Below, piece after piece: positions 8,674-17,962 of a stretch of 64,000 nt of DNA. The stretch is from CAVSUR01 sp963731285 (GTDB lineage: Bacteria; Actinomycetota; Actinomycetes; Streptosporangiales; Streptosporangiaceae). Location of the stretch: contig CAVSUR010000001.1 in the NCBI GenBank assembly GCA_963731285.1, positions 434,001-498,000 of the forward strand, in the 5' to 3' direction. How positions within the stretch are numbered: position 1 is the stretch's first letter; every line of letters begins with the position of its first letter. Below the pieces are notes generated by a model. The model was given only the letters and a program-made list of their open reading frames with translations. It did not search any database and was not told where the DNA came from. A program made the position numbers and the translations under genes.

Positions 8674-9363
8674 TCAGCCTTCGGCGGGCTCCGCCTTGAT
8701 GCCGGTGCCGGCAATGACGCCGACACCGATCGGGCAGCTCACGCCGGTGCCGTGATCCGGGCAGTAGCCGCCCGGCACCTTGTGCAGGTACTGCTGGTGG
8801 TAGTCCTCGGCGAAGTAGAACTCGCCGGCCGGGACCACCTCGGTGGTGATCTGGCCGTAGCCCGCCTCGGCCAGCCGCTGCTGGTACATCGCCAGCGACG
8901 CCTGCGCCTCGGCCTGCTGCTGCGGCGAGGTGCAGAAGATCGCCGACCGGTACTGGGTGCCGGCGTCGTTGCCCTGGCGCATACCCTGCGTCGGGTCGTG
9001 CGACTCCCAGAACACCTTCAGCAGGTCGGAGTAGGATACCTTCGCCGGGTCGAAGACCACCCGGACGGTCTCGGTGTGCCCGGTCCGGCCGCTGCATACC
9101 TCTTCGTACGTCGGGTTCGGGGTGAACCCGCCCTCGTAACCGACAGAGGTGGAGATCACGCCGGGCGTCTGCCAGAACATGCGCTCGGCGCCCCAGAAGC
9201 AGCCCAGGGCGAACTCGGCGACCGCGGAGCCGTCCGGGTAGGGCGGCCGCAGCGGCGTGCCGAGCACCGCGTGCCGGCCCGGTACGGGCATCTGCTCGGA
9301 CCGGCCGGGCAGCGCCTCATCCGATGAGACCATCTGCGTCTTATGCAGTCCGAAGATGCGCAC
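8674..9363 (-). CDS. msrA: Peptide-methionine (S)-S-oxide reductase
   Basis: MsrA reduces methionine-S-sulfoxide in proteins in the cytosol. The catalytic GCFWGAERMFW is present, followed by GYEGGFTPNPTYEEVCSGRTG and the conserved ESHDPTQGMRQGNDAGTQYR. At 229 residues it is normal size for the actinobacterial form, including the leader ending EALPGRSEQMPVPGRHAVLG. The start GTG 9363 is well supported by AAGGAGG at 9370-9376, six bases upstream. It is monocistronic on the minus strand. Confidence 0.95.
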   Translation of the reverse strand: MRIFGLHKTQMVSSDEALPGRSEQMPVPGRHAVLGTPLRPPYPDGSAVAEFALGCFWGAERMFWQTPGVISTSVGYEGGFTPNPTYEEVCSGRTGHTETVRVVFDPAKVSYSDLLKVFWESHDPTQGMRQGNDAGTQYRSAIFCTSPQQQAEAQASLAMYQQRLAEAGYGQITTEVVPAGEFYFAEDYHQQYLHKVPGGYCPDHGTGVSCPIGVGVIAGTGIKAEPAEG

Positions 9364-9617
9364 CTGGCGCCTCCTTGCTGAGCTGGTGGCAGGACACCAC
9401 TGCCAACAAGCCGCCGGGAGCGCCTGTTCCCCGTGCTCAGCGTGCGCGCCAGGTCCGGCAGGCGTTTCGCAGGGTCGTGCGGGCGGCGGCGTCAGGCCGG
9501 GCCGAGCGCCCGCTGGCCCTCCGAGATCGCCACCGTCATGAAGCGCTTGGCCGGCACCCGCACGACGAGCCCAGGACGCCCGCAGCCGCCACCTCAGGGC
9601 CCGGCGGCCCTCTCCGG

Positions 9618-10610
9618 CTAGCCAGTGCGCTGCACAACGAAGTCACAGAGCGCCTCGAAGGCCGTCCGGGCTGGTCCTGCGGGCAGGGCGAGCAGGTCCC
9701 GGCGGGCGGCGCCTGACCACCGCTTCAGGTCCGCCCGCGCGGCATCCATGGCCGGGTGATTACGCAGCAGCGCCAGCGCCTCGGCGTGCAGCACCGGGTC
9801 GGTCAGGTCGGCGGCGGTCAGCAGCTCGCGCAGCCGCGCGTCCTGCGGCCGGTCGGACCGCTGCGCGTACAGCACCGGCAGGCTCTGCACGCCTTCGCGC
9901 AGGTCGGTGCCCGGCGCCTTGCCGGACTGGTCGGTCTCGCTGCGGACGTCGAGGATGTCGTCGGACAGCTGCCAGGCGACGCCGATCGCCTCGCAGGCGG
10001 GCTCGATCCGCGCCGCGACCTCCGGCGGCGCCCCGGAGAACAGCGCACCGAACTGCCCGGCGGTGCCGATCAGGGACGCGGTCTTGTCCTGCGCCACCCG
10101 CAGGTAGTGCGCCAGCGGGTCCTCGCCGGGCTGCGGCCCGACGGTCTCGGCAATCTGCCCGCTGACCAGCCGGGTGAAGGTGGTGGCCTGGATGTGCACC
10201 GCCTCAGTGCCGAGATCGGCGAGCAGCTGCGAGGCCCGCGCGAACAGGAAATCCCCGGTGAGAATCGCGACGGTGTTCGTCCACCGCGAGTTCGCGCTCG
10301 CCTGGCCATGCCGGATCTGCGCCTCGTCCATGACATCGTCGTGATAGAGCGTGGCCAGGTGGGTCAGCTCGATCGCGGTGGCGGCGGGCACGATGCGCTC
10401 GTCAGCGGGATCACCGAACTGCGCGGCCAGCAGCACCAGAGTCGGCCGTAGCCGCTTGCCGCCGCCAATCAGGTGCTCGGAGGTCTGGGTCAGCAGGTCA
10501 TGCCGGGCGCTGGCGGCCTGGCGCAGGCGGTCCTCGACCAGTGCGAGGCCGTCCATGATCTCCGAAGTCAGCGCGGCGTCATACAGCTCCATGGGCGGGG
10601 CGGTACTCAC
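9618..10610 (-). CDS. Trans-polyprenyl diphosphate synthase (menaquinone side chain)
   Basis: This isoprenyl diphosphate synthase elongates allylic diphosphates with IPP to make the long side chain, most likely of menaquinone. The first Asp-rich motif is in LYHDDVMDEAQIRHG (DDxxD-type) and the second in WQLSDDILDVRSE. GGGKRLRPTLVLLAA is the conserved GGKRxRP substrate region. 330 residues is typical. It lies 186 bp downstream of nuoN on the same strand, completing a block with menG, the reductase and complex I. Exact chain length cannot be read from sequence by eye. Confidence 0.9.
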   Translation of the reverse strand: MSTAPPMELYDAALTSEIMDGLALVEDRLRQAASARHDLLTQTSEHLIGGGKRLRPTLVLLAAQFGDPADERIVPAATAIELTHLATLYHDDVMDEAQIRHGQASANSRWTNTVAILTGDFLFARASQLLADLGTEAVHIQATTFTRLVSGQIAETVGPQPGEDPLAHYLRVAQDKTASLIGTAGQFGALFSGAPPEVAARIEPACEAIGVAWQLSDDILDVRSETDQSGKAPGTDLREGVQSLPVLYAQRSDRPQDARLRELLTAADLTDPVLHAEALALLRNHPAMDAARADLKRWSGAARRDLLALPAGPARTAFEALCDFVVQRTG

Positions 10611-10796
10611 TAGGGCTCCTCATCTCCTCCGCCGGGACATCCGGCACTCCCGGCGGCGTCGGCGCGGCCTGCCTGGCGCCTCGATCACCCGGCCGGCCAG
10701 CGCCGGGGTTTCTTCACGATATGTGCAAGTCACGGTAATCCGGGAAGCCGCCGCGGACCGGCCGTCCCGGCGAGATCATGCCGTCATCCTGGCCGG

Positions 10797-12383
10797 TCAG
10801 CGGACGAAAAGCTGCGCGGCGGCATGGTGGGCCAGGCTGAGCAGCGGCTGCGGCACGATGCCGAGCACCAGCGTCGCGGCGGCGCCGACCGCGACGGCCA
10901 GCCCGGTGAACGGGCTCGGCCGCACCACGGACGGCCCGTCGGGCGCGGGCTCGCTGAAGAACATCAGCACGATCACCCGGACGTAGGCGAACGCCAGGAT
11001 GGCGCTGCTGATCACGCCGATGACGACCAGCGGCAGCGCGCCGCCGGAGATGGCCGCCTGGAACACCGCGAACTTGCCGGTGAAGCCGCTGGTGAGCGGG
11101 ATTCCGACGAAGGCGATCAGGAACAGGGCGAAGACGCTGGCCACCAGCGGGGAGCGGCGGCCGAGACCGGCCCACCGGGACAGGTGCGCCGCCTCGCCGG
11201 CCTGGTCGCGGACCAGGGTCACGATCGCGAACGCGCCGACCGTGGCGAACCCGTATGCGGCCAGGTAGAACATGCTGCCCGACAGGCCCGCGGTGCTGGC
11301 CGCGACCACGCCGGTCAGGATGTAGCCCGCCTGCGCGATCGAGGAATAGGCCAGCAGCCGCTTCACGTCGGTCTGGGTGATCGCCACCACCGACCCGACC
11401 AGCATGGTGAGGATGGCCACGCCCCACATGGCCGGCCGCCAGGTCCAGATCAGCTGGCCGAACGCCACGTAGAACACCCGGAGCAGCGCGCCGAAGGCCG
11501 ACACCAGGGTGCAGGACGCCATCAGCGCGGTGACCGGGGTCGGCGCGCCCTGGTAGACGTCGGGCTTCCAGCTGTGGAACGGCACCGCGCCGATCTTGAA
11601 CAGCAGGCCGAGGCCCAGCAGCGCGATCCCGGCGTACAGCAGCGTAGTGCCGGCGGTGTTCGTGCTGGCCGCGGTGGCGATCGCCGCCAGCCGCACCGAG
11701 CCTGAGTAGCCGTACAGCATGGCCACGCCGAACAGGAAGAATGCCGAGGAGAACGCGCCGAGCAGGAAGTACTTCACCGCCGCTTCCTGGGACAGCAGGC
11801 GGCGGCGCCGGGCCAGCCCGCACAGCAGGTACAGCGGCAGTGACAGCACCTCCAGCGCGACGAACATGGTCAGCAGGTCGTTGGCCGCCGGGAACAGCAG
11901 CATGCCGCCGATGGCGAACAGGGTCAGCGGGTAGACCTCGGTATGGCTGATGCCAGCCAGCAGCCCTTCGCGCTCCTCCGCGCTGCCCGGCACGGCCGCG
12001 GCCTGGGCGGTGAACGCGCTCACCTCGTGCGAGGACTCGGCGATCAGCAGCACGCTGATGAAGGCCAGCACCAGGATGGTGCCCTGGATGAACAGGGTCG
12101 GCCGGTCGACGGCCACCGCGCCCTGCGCGGCGATCCGGCCGGGGCTGCCGTGGCCGAACAGGCTGGCATCGGCGGCCACGAACACGGTCAGCACGAAAGC
12201 CGCGGCCAGGCCGCCTAGTGTCACCACCAGGTGCAGCGGCCGTCGCAGCGGCCGCGGCGCGAACGCCTCGACCAGGACGCCGACGATGGCCGCGGCGAAC
12301 ACCAGCAGCATCGGCGACAGCTCGGCGTACTGAATCCGCGGGGTGTGAAAGGCGCCTCCGAGCGCGGCCACGGACCCGGTCAC
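10797..12383 (-). CDS. nuoN: NADH-quinone oxidoreductase subunit N
   Basis: NuoN is one of three antiporter-like proton-pumping membrane subunits of complex I. The protein is about 528 residues with many hydrophobic helices. Family segments include HTEVYPLTLFAIGGMLLF, TMFVALEVLSLPLYLLCG, FHSWKPDVYQGAPTPVTA (conserved loop) and DVKRLLAYSSIAQAGYIL. GTG 12383 was chosen because AGAGGAG precedes it and it overlaps the nuoM stop by 4 bp (GTGA). A much longer open frame upstream is out-of-frame nuoM and is not translated. Last gene of the nuo operon. Confidence 0.95.
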   Translation of the reverse strand: MTGSVAALGGAFHTPRIQYAELSPMLLVFAAAIVGVLVEAFAPRPLRRPLHLVVTLGGLAAAFVLTVFVAADASLFGHGSPGRIAAQGAVAVDRPTLFIQGTILVLAFISVLLIAESSHEVSAFTAQAAAVPGSAEEREGLLAGISHTEVYPLTLFAIGGMLLFPAANDLLTMFVALEVLSLPLYLLCGLARRRRLLSQEAAVKYFLLGAFSSAFFLFGVAMLYGYSGSVRLAAIATAASTNTAGTTLLYAGIALLGLGLLFKIGAVPFHSWKPDVYQGAPTPVTALMASCTLVSAFGALLRVFYVAFGQLIWTWRPAMWGVAILTMLVGSVVAITQTDVKRLLAYSSIAQAGYILTGVVAASTAGLSGSMFYLAAYGFATVGAFAIVTLVRDQAGEAAHLSRWAGLGRRSPLVASVFALFLIAFVGIPLTSGFTGKFAVFQAAISGGALPLVVIGVISSAILAFAYVRVIVLMFFSEPAPDGPSVVRPSPFTGLAVAVGAAATLVLGIVPQPLLSLAHHAAAQLFVR

Positions 12384-14020
12384 TGCGAGCTCCTCTTGCC
12401 GGTCCGCGACGTGTGCGAGGTTACGCTCCCGCGAGCCGCGGCGGCCGGGTGCGGCGGCACCGGATCGCGGGCCTGCACGCCAGTCATGGTCCGGTGCACC
12501 GCCGGGTTGATCACGTTGAGCACCGGCCGGGGGTAGACGCCCAGCACGATGATCAGGACGATCAGCGGGCCGACCGCCCACAGCTCGCGGGCCTTCAGGT
12601 CCGGCATGGCGGCCACCTCGTCGCGCACCGGCCCGGTCATGGTCCGCTGGTACATCCACAGGATGTAGATCGCGGCCAGGATGATGCCGACGGTGGCCAG
12701 CACGGCGGCCGCCGCGTACCGGGTGAACGTGCCGATCAGCACCAGGAACTCGCTGATGAAGGTGGACAGACCGGGCAGCGCCAGGCCCGCCAGGCCGGCG
12801 ATCAGGAACATCCCGGCCAGCACCGGCGCGACCTTCTGCACGCCGCCGTAGTCGGCGATCAGCGACGAGCGGCGCCGCGACATCATGAACCCGGCGATGA
12901 TGAACAGCGCGCCGGTAGCGAATCCGTGGTTGACCATGTAGAACGTCGAGCCGGTCTGGCCCTGCGTGGTCATCACGAAGATGCCGAGCGTCATCAGGCC
13001 CATGTGCGAGACCGAGGTGTAGGCGATCAGCCGCTTCATGTCGCGCTGGCCGATGGCGACCACCGCGCCGTAGAGCACCCCGGCCACCGACAGCGCAATG
13101 ATCAGCACCCGGAAGTAATGCGAGGCGGCCGGGAACAGCTCCAGGCAGTACCGGATCATGCCGAACGTGCCCACCTTGTCCAGCACGCCGACCAGCAGCA
13201 CCGCGGCGCCCGGCTGCGCGGCCGTGGCCGCGTCCGGCAGCCAGGTGTGGAACGGCCACAGCGGCGCCTTGATGGCGAACGCCACGAAGAACCCGAGGAA
13301 CAGCCATTTCTGCACGGCGGCGCTGAGCGCCAGGTGGGTGAGCGGGACGAACAGGAAAGTGCCGGGCCGGCCGCCGTGCGCGGAGTACACGTACAGCGCG
13401 ATCACGGCCACCAGCATCAGCAGGCCACCGAGCAGGCTGTAGAGCAGGAACTTGACTGCGGCGTACTGCCGCTGGCCGACGCCGAAGCTGCCGATCATGA
13501 AGTACATCGGGATCAGCATGGCCTCGAAGAACACGTAGAACAAGAAGACGTCGGTGGCGGCGAAGACCCCGATCATCATGGTCTCAAGCACCAGCATCAG
13601 CGCGAAGTAGGTCTTCGCGCTGCGCCGGGCCGGCGCCTCGCCGGCCGGGTTCGAGCCGCCCTCGACATCGTTCCACGACGCCAGCACCACGACCGGCATC
13701 AAGATCACCGACATCAGGATCAGCACCAGCGCGATGCCGTCCACCCCGACGGCGTAGTGCACGCCGAACTGCGGGATCCACTGGTAGGTCTGGGTGAACT
13801 GGAAGAGCTGCAGCGAGTTCGGCTTGAACTGCAGGGCCATCGCGATCACGATGCCGAGCGTGACCACCGAGGTGATCAGCGCGATGCGCTTGACCAGCAG
13901 GTCGCGGGCGGTGCGGTCAGCCGCGCTGCCGGGGGCCGAGCGGCCCGGCGTCAGCGAGATCGCCAGCGCGCCGACGAGCGGGACCGCGCCCGCCACGGTC
14001 AGCCAGGGGAATGTGCTCAT
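12380..14020 (-). CDS. nuoM: NADH-quinone oxidoreductase subunit M
   Basis: Antiporter-like proton-pumping membrane subunit of complex I, 546 residues. Recognisable segments are YAVGVDGIALVLILMSVI, VLETMMIGVFAATDVFLFY (with the conserved E), PLWPFHTWLPDAATAAQ and DMKRLIAYTSVSHMGLM. The last roughly 30 residues (VQARDPVPPHPAAAARGS onward) are a polar tail. It follows nuoL by 21 bp and overlaps nuoN by 4 bp. Confidence 0.96.
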   Translation of the reverse strand: MSTFPWLTVAGAVPLVGALAISLTPGRSAPGSAADRTARDLLVKRIALITSVVTLGIVIAMALQFKPNSLQLFQFTQTYQWIPQFGVHYAVGVDGIALVLILMSVILMPVVVLASWNDVEGGSNPAGEAPARRSAKTYFALMLVLETMMIGVFAATDVFLFYVFFEAMLIPMYFMIGSFGVGQRQYAAVKFLLYSLLGGLLMLVAVIALYVYSAHGGRPGTFLFVPLTHLALSAAVQKWLFLGFFVAFAIKAPLWPFHTWLPDAATAAQPGAAVLLVGVLDKVGTFGMIRYCLELFPAASHYFRVLIIALSVAGVLYGAVVAIGQRDMKRLIAYTSVSHMGLMTLGIFVMTTQGQTGSTFYMVNHGFATGALFIIAGFMMSRRRSSLIADYGGVQKVAPVLAGMFLIAGLAGLALPGLSTFISEFLVLIGTFTRYAAAAVLATVGIILAAIYILWMYQRTMTGPVRDEVAAMPDLKARELWAVGPLIVLIIVLGVYPRPVLNVINPAVHRTMTGVQARDPVPPHPAAAARGSVTSHTSRTGKRSSQ

Positions 14021-14041
14021 GGGATCCGCAGCCTTACCGCT

Positions 14042-15985
14042 CTAGAGCCTTACCAGCAGCAGCGCGCCGACCAGCAGCACGGCGCCGACGAACATGGACA
14101 GCGCGTAGGACCGGACGAAGCCGCTCTGCAGGCGGCGGAGCCGGCCCGAGGTCCCGCCGAGCGTGGCCGCGACCGTGTTGACCAGCCCGTCCACTCCCCG
14201 GTTGTCGAAGTACACCGACAGCCGGGTGAGCCACTGGCCGGGCCGCATCAGCAGCGACTCGTTGATCGCATCGCCGTACAGGTCCTTGCGGGCGGCCACG
14301 GTGATCGGGCTGGCCGCCGGCGCGGTGACCGGGATGTCGCGCCGTCCGTACATCGCCCAGGCAATCCCGGCGCCGGCCAGCACCAGCGCCAGCGTGACGC
14401 CGCCGGCCAGCGTGAAGTACCCAGTCGAGACCGGCGGCGTTCCGACGACCGGGGACAGGAAGTCCACCAGCCGGTTGGCGATGATCAGGAACGCGCCAGC
14501 GCCGACGGAGCCGATGGCCAGCACGATCATCGGCGAGGTCATCACCGGCGGCGCCTCGTGCGGGTGCGCCTTGTCGTCCCAGCGGCGCTCCCTGACGAAG
14601 GTCATGAACATTACCCGGGTCATGTAAAAGGCGGTGATCGCGGCCCCGAGCACGGCGACGGTGCCGAGTATGGCCCCCGTGGTGCCCCCCTTGGCGAACG
14701 TGGCCTCGACGATCGCGTCCTTCGTGAAGAAGCCGGACAACGGCGGGATGCCGATGATCGCGAGATACCCGAGCCCGAACGTGACGAAGGTGATCGGCAT
14801 GACGGCGGCCAGGCCGCCGAACCGGCGCATGTCGACCTCGTCGTTCATCTCGTGCTTGACCGAGCCGGCTCCGAGGAACAGGCCGGCCTTGAAGAAGCCG
14901 TGGGCCAGCAGGTGCGCGATTGCCAGCGCGTACCCCGGCGGCCCGAGCCCGGCAGCCAGCATCATGTAGCCGATCTGGCTCATCGTGGATCCGGCCAGCG
15001 CCTTCTTGATGTCGTCCTTGGCGCAGCCGATGATCGCGCCGAACAGCAGCGTCGCCGCGCCGACGATGGCGACCGCCAGCAGGGCGTCGCCCGACAGGTC
15101 GAAGATCGGGTTCGACCTGACGATCAGGTATACCCCGGCGGTGACCATCGTCGCCGCGTGGATCAGAGCGGACACCGGGGTCGGGCCCTCCATCGCGTCC
15201 AGCAGCCAGGACTGCAGCGGCAGCTGCGCGGACTTGCCGCAGGCGCCGAGCAGCAGCAGCAGGCCGATCGCGGTCACGGTGCCCGGGCTCGCCGAGTGCA
15301 CGGCGGTGAAGACGCCGGTGAAGTTCACCGTGCCGAACTGGGCGAACATCAGCATGATGGCCAGCGACAGGCCGGCGTCACCGACCCGGTTGGCGATGAA
15401 CGCCTTCTTGGCCGCGACCGCCGCGGACGGCCTGTACTGCCAGAACCCGATCAGCAGGTAGGAGGCCAGGCCGACGCCCTCCCACCCGGCGTACAGGGCG
15501 AGGTAGTTGTTGGCCAGCACCAGCAGCAGCATGGCGGCCAGGAACAGGTTCATGTAGCCGAAGAACCGGCGCCGCTCCGGGTCGTGGGACATGTAGCCGA
15601 CGGCGAAGATGTGGATCAGCGAGCCGACGCCGGTGATCAGCAGCACGAAGCAGATCGACAGCGGGTCCAGCCGCAGGCCGATGTTGACCCGGAACCCGCC
15701 GACCGGCACCCAGGAGTACAGGTTCAGATCGTGGCTGCGGTCGGGGCCGGCGTAGGTCAGCATGTTCGCGAACGCGATGACGCCGTAGATGAAGGCCGCG
15801 ACCGGCATCAGCACCCCGAGCAGGTGCCCCCAGGCGTTGGTGCGCTTCCCGCCGAGCAGCAGCACGACCGCGCCGAACAGCGGGAAGGCGAGCAGCAGCC
15901 AGGCCGCGTGCTGCACGCCGACAGCACCGGTGCTGGTCATGACCGTCGCCGACGGCGGGAGCACGCCGGCCAGTGAGCCTGTCAC
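14042..15985 (-). CDS. nuoL: NADH-quinone oxidoreductase subunit L
   Basis: The distal antiporter-like proton-pumping subunit of complex I, 647 residues, including the long C-terminal lateral helix region. Key segments are RLDPLSICFVLLITGVGSLI, YLALYAGWEGVGLASYLLI, LQSWLLDAMEGPTPVSALIH, DIKKALAGSTMSQIGYMML and GHGFFKAGLFLGAGSVKH-like HGFFKAGLFLGAGSVKHEM. GTG 15985 has a GAGAGG upstream; an internal ATG at MTSTGAVG is an alternative. The gap to nuoK is about 90 bp, the largest inside the operon, and could hold a weak internal promoter or processing site. Confidence 0.96.
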   Translation of the reverse strand: MTGSLAGVLPPSATVMTSTGAVGVQHAAWLLLAFPLFGAVVLLLGGKRTNAWGHLLGVLMPVAAFIYGVIAFANMLTYAGPDRSHDLNLYSWVPVGGFRVNIGLRLDPLSICFVLLITGVGSLIHIFAVGYMSHDPERRRFFGYMNLFLAAMLLLVLANNYLALYAGWEGVGLASYLLIGFWQYRPSAAVAAKKAFIANRVGDAGLSLAIMLMFAQFGTVNFTGVFTAVHSASPGTVTAIGLLLLLGACGKSAQLPLQSWLLDAMEGPTPVSALIHAATMVTAGVYLIVRSNPIFDLSGDALLAVAIVGAATLLFGAIIGCAKDDIKKALAGSTMSQIGYMMLAAGLGPPGYALAIAHLLAHGFFKAGLFLGAGSVKHEMNDEVDMRRFGGLAAVMPITFVTFGLGYLAIIGIPPLSGFFTKDAIVEATFAKGGTTGAILGTVAVLGAAITAFYMTRVMFMTFVRERRWDDKAHPHEAPPVMTSPMIVLAIGSVGAGAFLIIANRLVDFLSPVVGTPPVSTGYFTLAGGVTLALVLAGAGIAWAMYGRRDIPVTAPAASPITVAARKDLYGDAINESLLMRPGQWLTRLSVYFDNRGVDGLVNTVAATLGGTSGRLRRLQSGFVRSYALSMFVGAVLLVGALLLVRL

Positions 15986-16074
15986 CTGCTACCTCTCTGC
16001 ATGCCAGCCCGCGCGGCGGATGGCCGCGCCGGGCACTCGGGCGCTGTCCCCGGCCTGCGGCCGTGATCAGCGCG

Positions 16075-16377
16075 TCAGTATTTCAGCAGGCTGGCCTCGT
16101 CCACCGACGCCGACCTGCGGGTGCGGTAGATCGCGGTGAGAATCGCCAGCCCCACCACCACCTCCGCCGCCGCCACGACCATCACGAAGAACGCGATGAC
16201 CTGGCCGTTCAGCCCGCCGTGCAATCGGCCGAAGGCCACGAAGGCCAGGTTGACCGCGTTCAGCATCAGCTCGACGCACATGAAGATCACGATTGCGTTG
16301 CGTCGCACTAGAACGCCGACGCCCCCGATCACGAACAAGATGACGGCGAGCGCAACGTAGTGCGCGGGGCTGATCAC
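16075..16377 (-). CDS. nuoK: NADH-quinone oxidoreductase subunit K
   Basis: Small three-helix membrane subunit of complex I, 100 residues, the standard length. It shows GVLVRRNAIVIFMCVELMLN, with the membrane glutamate, then AVNLAFVAF and FVMVVAAAEVVVGLAILTAI with the second glutamate. GTG 16377 was chosen over an upstream in-frame start because GAGGAGA precedes it and it overlaps the nuoJ stop by 4 bp (GTGA). Confidence 0.96.
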   Translation of the reverse strand: MISPAHYVALAVILFVIGGVGVLVRRNAIVIFMCVELMLNAVNLAFVAFGRLHGGLNGQVIAFFVMVVAAAEVVVGLAILTAIYRTRRSASVDEASLLKY

Positions 16378-17381
16378 GATGTCTCCTCGCCGGTGCCGCT
16401 GCCGCCGGCGGGCCGCCACAAGCCGCCGGGGTCAGTGTCATCGAGATCCCGGCCGCTGGCAGGATCCGGCACGTCGGCCGGCTCCGGGCTGCGGACTGTC
16501 CCATCGGTGGCCGGCGGAACGCTGCTGCCGGCGGCCGGGGCGGTTTCGTCCTCGTCAGGCTCATCCTGGTCCGGCGGGGCGATCATTCCGACGGCGGACC
16601 GGCCAGCAGCCGCGCCGGGCTGGCCTGGTGCGGGCTGGCTCAGTGCGGGCTGGTCGGCGCTGCCGTCGCGCTTGGTGATGGCCCGGCTGACCGAGAGCCC
16701 GGCAGCCGAGCCGTCGGGCAGCAGGGCCGGCATATCGACGGCGTTGTGCCGGGCGTAGGTCCCGGGACCCGGCAGCGGGGTCGGGCGGCCGGAAGCCACC
16801 CGACGGCGGGCCAGGTCCCGCTGGGTCAGCCGCGGGCTGGTGCGCTCGCGGTGCGCGAGCACCATCGCGCCGAGCGCGGCGGTGATGAGCAGCGCGCTGG
16901 TGACCTCAAACGGGAACACGTAGATGGTGAAGATCAGCTGGGCCAGGCCGGTCACGTTGCCCGCGCCGTTGGCACTCCGGGACGGCGCGGCCGGCCCGAT
17001 CGCGGCGTGCCCGACCGTGAGGCTGAGCAGCACCAGCAGGCCGATCCCGGCCAGCCCGGCGGCCAGCCGCTGGCCCCTGATCGTCTCGATGAGCGAGTCC
17101 GTCGAGCTGATGCCGACGATCATCATGACGAACAGGAACAGCATCAGCACCGCGCCGGTGTACACGATCACCTGCACGAAGGCCAGGAACGGCGCCCCGA
17201 GCATGGCGTAGAACACCGCCAGCGACAGCATGACCACGGCCAGCAGGACCGCGCAGTGCACCGCCCGCCGGGCCAGGATCATGCCTAGGGCCGCCGCGAC
17301 CGAGATGACCGCCAGCAACCAGAACGCGATGCCGCGGGCGGTGTCGGCCGCACTGGCCGCCAGCACGATGTGATGGCTCAC
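16374..17381 (-). CDS. nuoJ: NADH-quinone oxidoreductase subunit J, with long C-terminal tail
   Basis: The first roughly 195 residues are the usual five-helix NuoJ core: RRAVHCAVLLAVVMLSLAVF, FLAFVQVIVYTGAVLMLFLF and IFTIYVFPFEVTSALLITAA. A tail of about 140 residues follows, rich in Pro, Gly, Ser and Asp (for example DQDEPDEDETAPAAG), predicted disordered and cytoplasmic. Actinobacterial NuoJ proteins often carry a tail, but this one is long (335 residues in all). The gene overlaps nuoI and nuoK by 4 bp each. Confidence 0.95.
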   Translation of the reverse strand: MSHHIVLAASAADTARGIAFWLLAVISVAAALGMILARRAVHCAVLLAVVMLSLAVFYAMLGAPFLAFVQVIVYTGAVLMLFLFVMMIVGISSTDSLIETIRGQRLAAGLAGIGLLVLLSLTVGHAAIGPAAPSRSANGAGNVTGLAQLIFTIYVFPFEVTSALLITAALGAMVLAHRERTSPRLTQRDLARRRVASGRPTPLPGPGTYARHNAVDMPALLPDGSAAGLSVSRAITKRDGSADQPALSQPAPGQPGAAAGRSAVGMIAPPDQDEPDEDETAPAAGSSVPPATDGTVRSPEPADVPDPASGRDLDDTDPGGLWRPAGGSGTGEETS

Positions 17382-17962
17382 CGCTGGCCTTCCGTTCCTG
17401 CCTCGTCTGCCTCATGCGAGACCGGATGGTCAGGGGCGGTCCGGTCGGCGGCCGGGTGATCGTGGGCGCCGAGCAGGTAATAGTCCTTCTCGGTCTCCCC
17501 GAGCCGCATGGGGTGCGGTGGCGCCTCCATGTCCGGCTGCAGCGGCGCGACCAGTTGCTCCTTGGTCCAGATCAGGCTTTCCCGGCTGTCGTCGGCTAGT
17601 TCGTAGTCGTTGGTCATGGTCAGGGCCCGGGTCGGGCACGCCTCGACGCAAAGCCCGCACAGGATGCAGCGCAGGTAGTTGATCTGATAGACGCGGCCGT
17701 AGCGCTCGCCGGGGGAGAACCGCTCCTCCTCGGTGTTGTCCGCGCCCTCCACGTAGATCGCGTCCGCCGGGCAGGCCCAGGCGCACAGCTCGCAGCCGAT
17801 GCACTTCTCCAGCCCGTCCGGCCAGCGGTTGAGCTGGTGCCGGCCGTGGAACCGGGGCGCGGTGGGCTCCTTCTGCTCCGGGTACTGGACGGTGTCGACC
17901 TTCTTGAACATCTGCTTGAAGGTGACGCCGAACCCCTTGACCGGGGCCAGGAAATCAGGCAC
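17378..17962 (-). CDS. nuoI: NADH-quinone oxidoreductase subunit I (2x[4Fe-4S])
   Basis: Ferredoxin-like peripheral-arm subunit carrying clusters N6a and N6b. Both CxxCxxCxxxCP motifs are intact: CIGCELCAWACPADAIYVEG and CILCGLCVEACPTRALT. At 194 residues it includes a C-terminal Pro/His/Asp-rich tail. Start is GTG 17962, overlapping the nuoH stop by 8 bp; its stop overlaps nuoJ by 4 bp. Confidence 0.97.
   Translation of the reverse strand: MPDFLAPVKGFGVTFKQMFKKVDTVQYPEQKEPTAPRFHGRHQLNRWPDGLEKCIGCELCAWACPADAIYVEGADNTEEERFSPGERYGRVYQINYLRCILCGLCVEACPTRALTMTNDYELADDSRESLIWTKEQLVAPLQPDMEAPPHPMRLGETEKDYYLLGAHDHPAADRTAPDHPVSHEADEAGTEGQR

Noticed and set aside
9364..9617. Short open frames between msrA and the polyprenyl synthase gene
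   Set aside because: Composition is shadow-like, no ribosome binding site or family match; nothing recognisable.
12218..15976. A 1252-codon open frame on the plus strand opposite nuoL/nuoM/nuoN
   Set aside because: Extreme Arg/Gln/His/Asp/Gly composition and complete overlap with conserved complex I genes show it is a high-GC antisense artefact.
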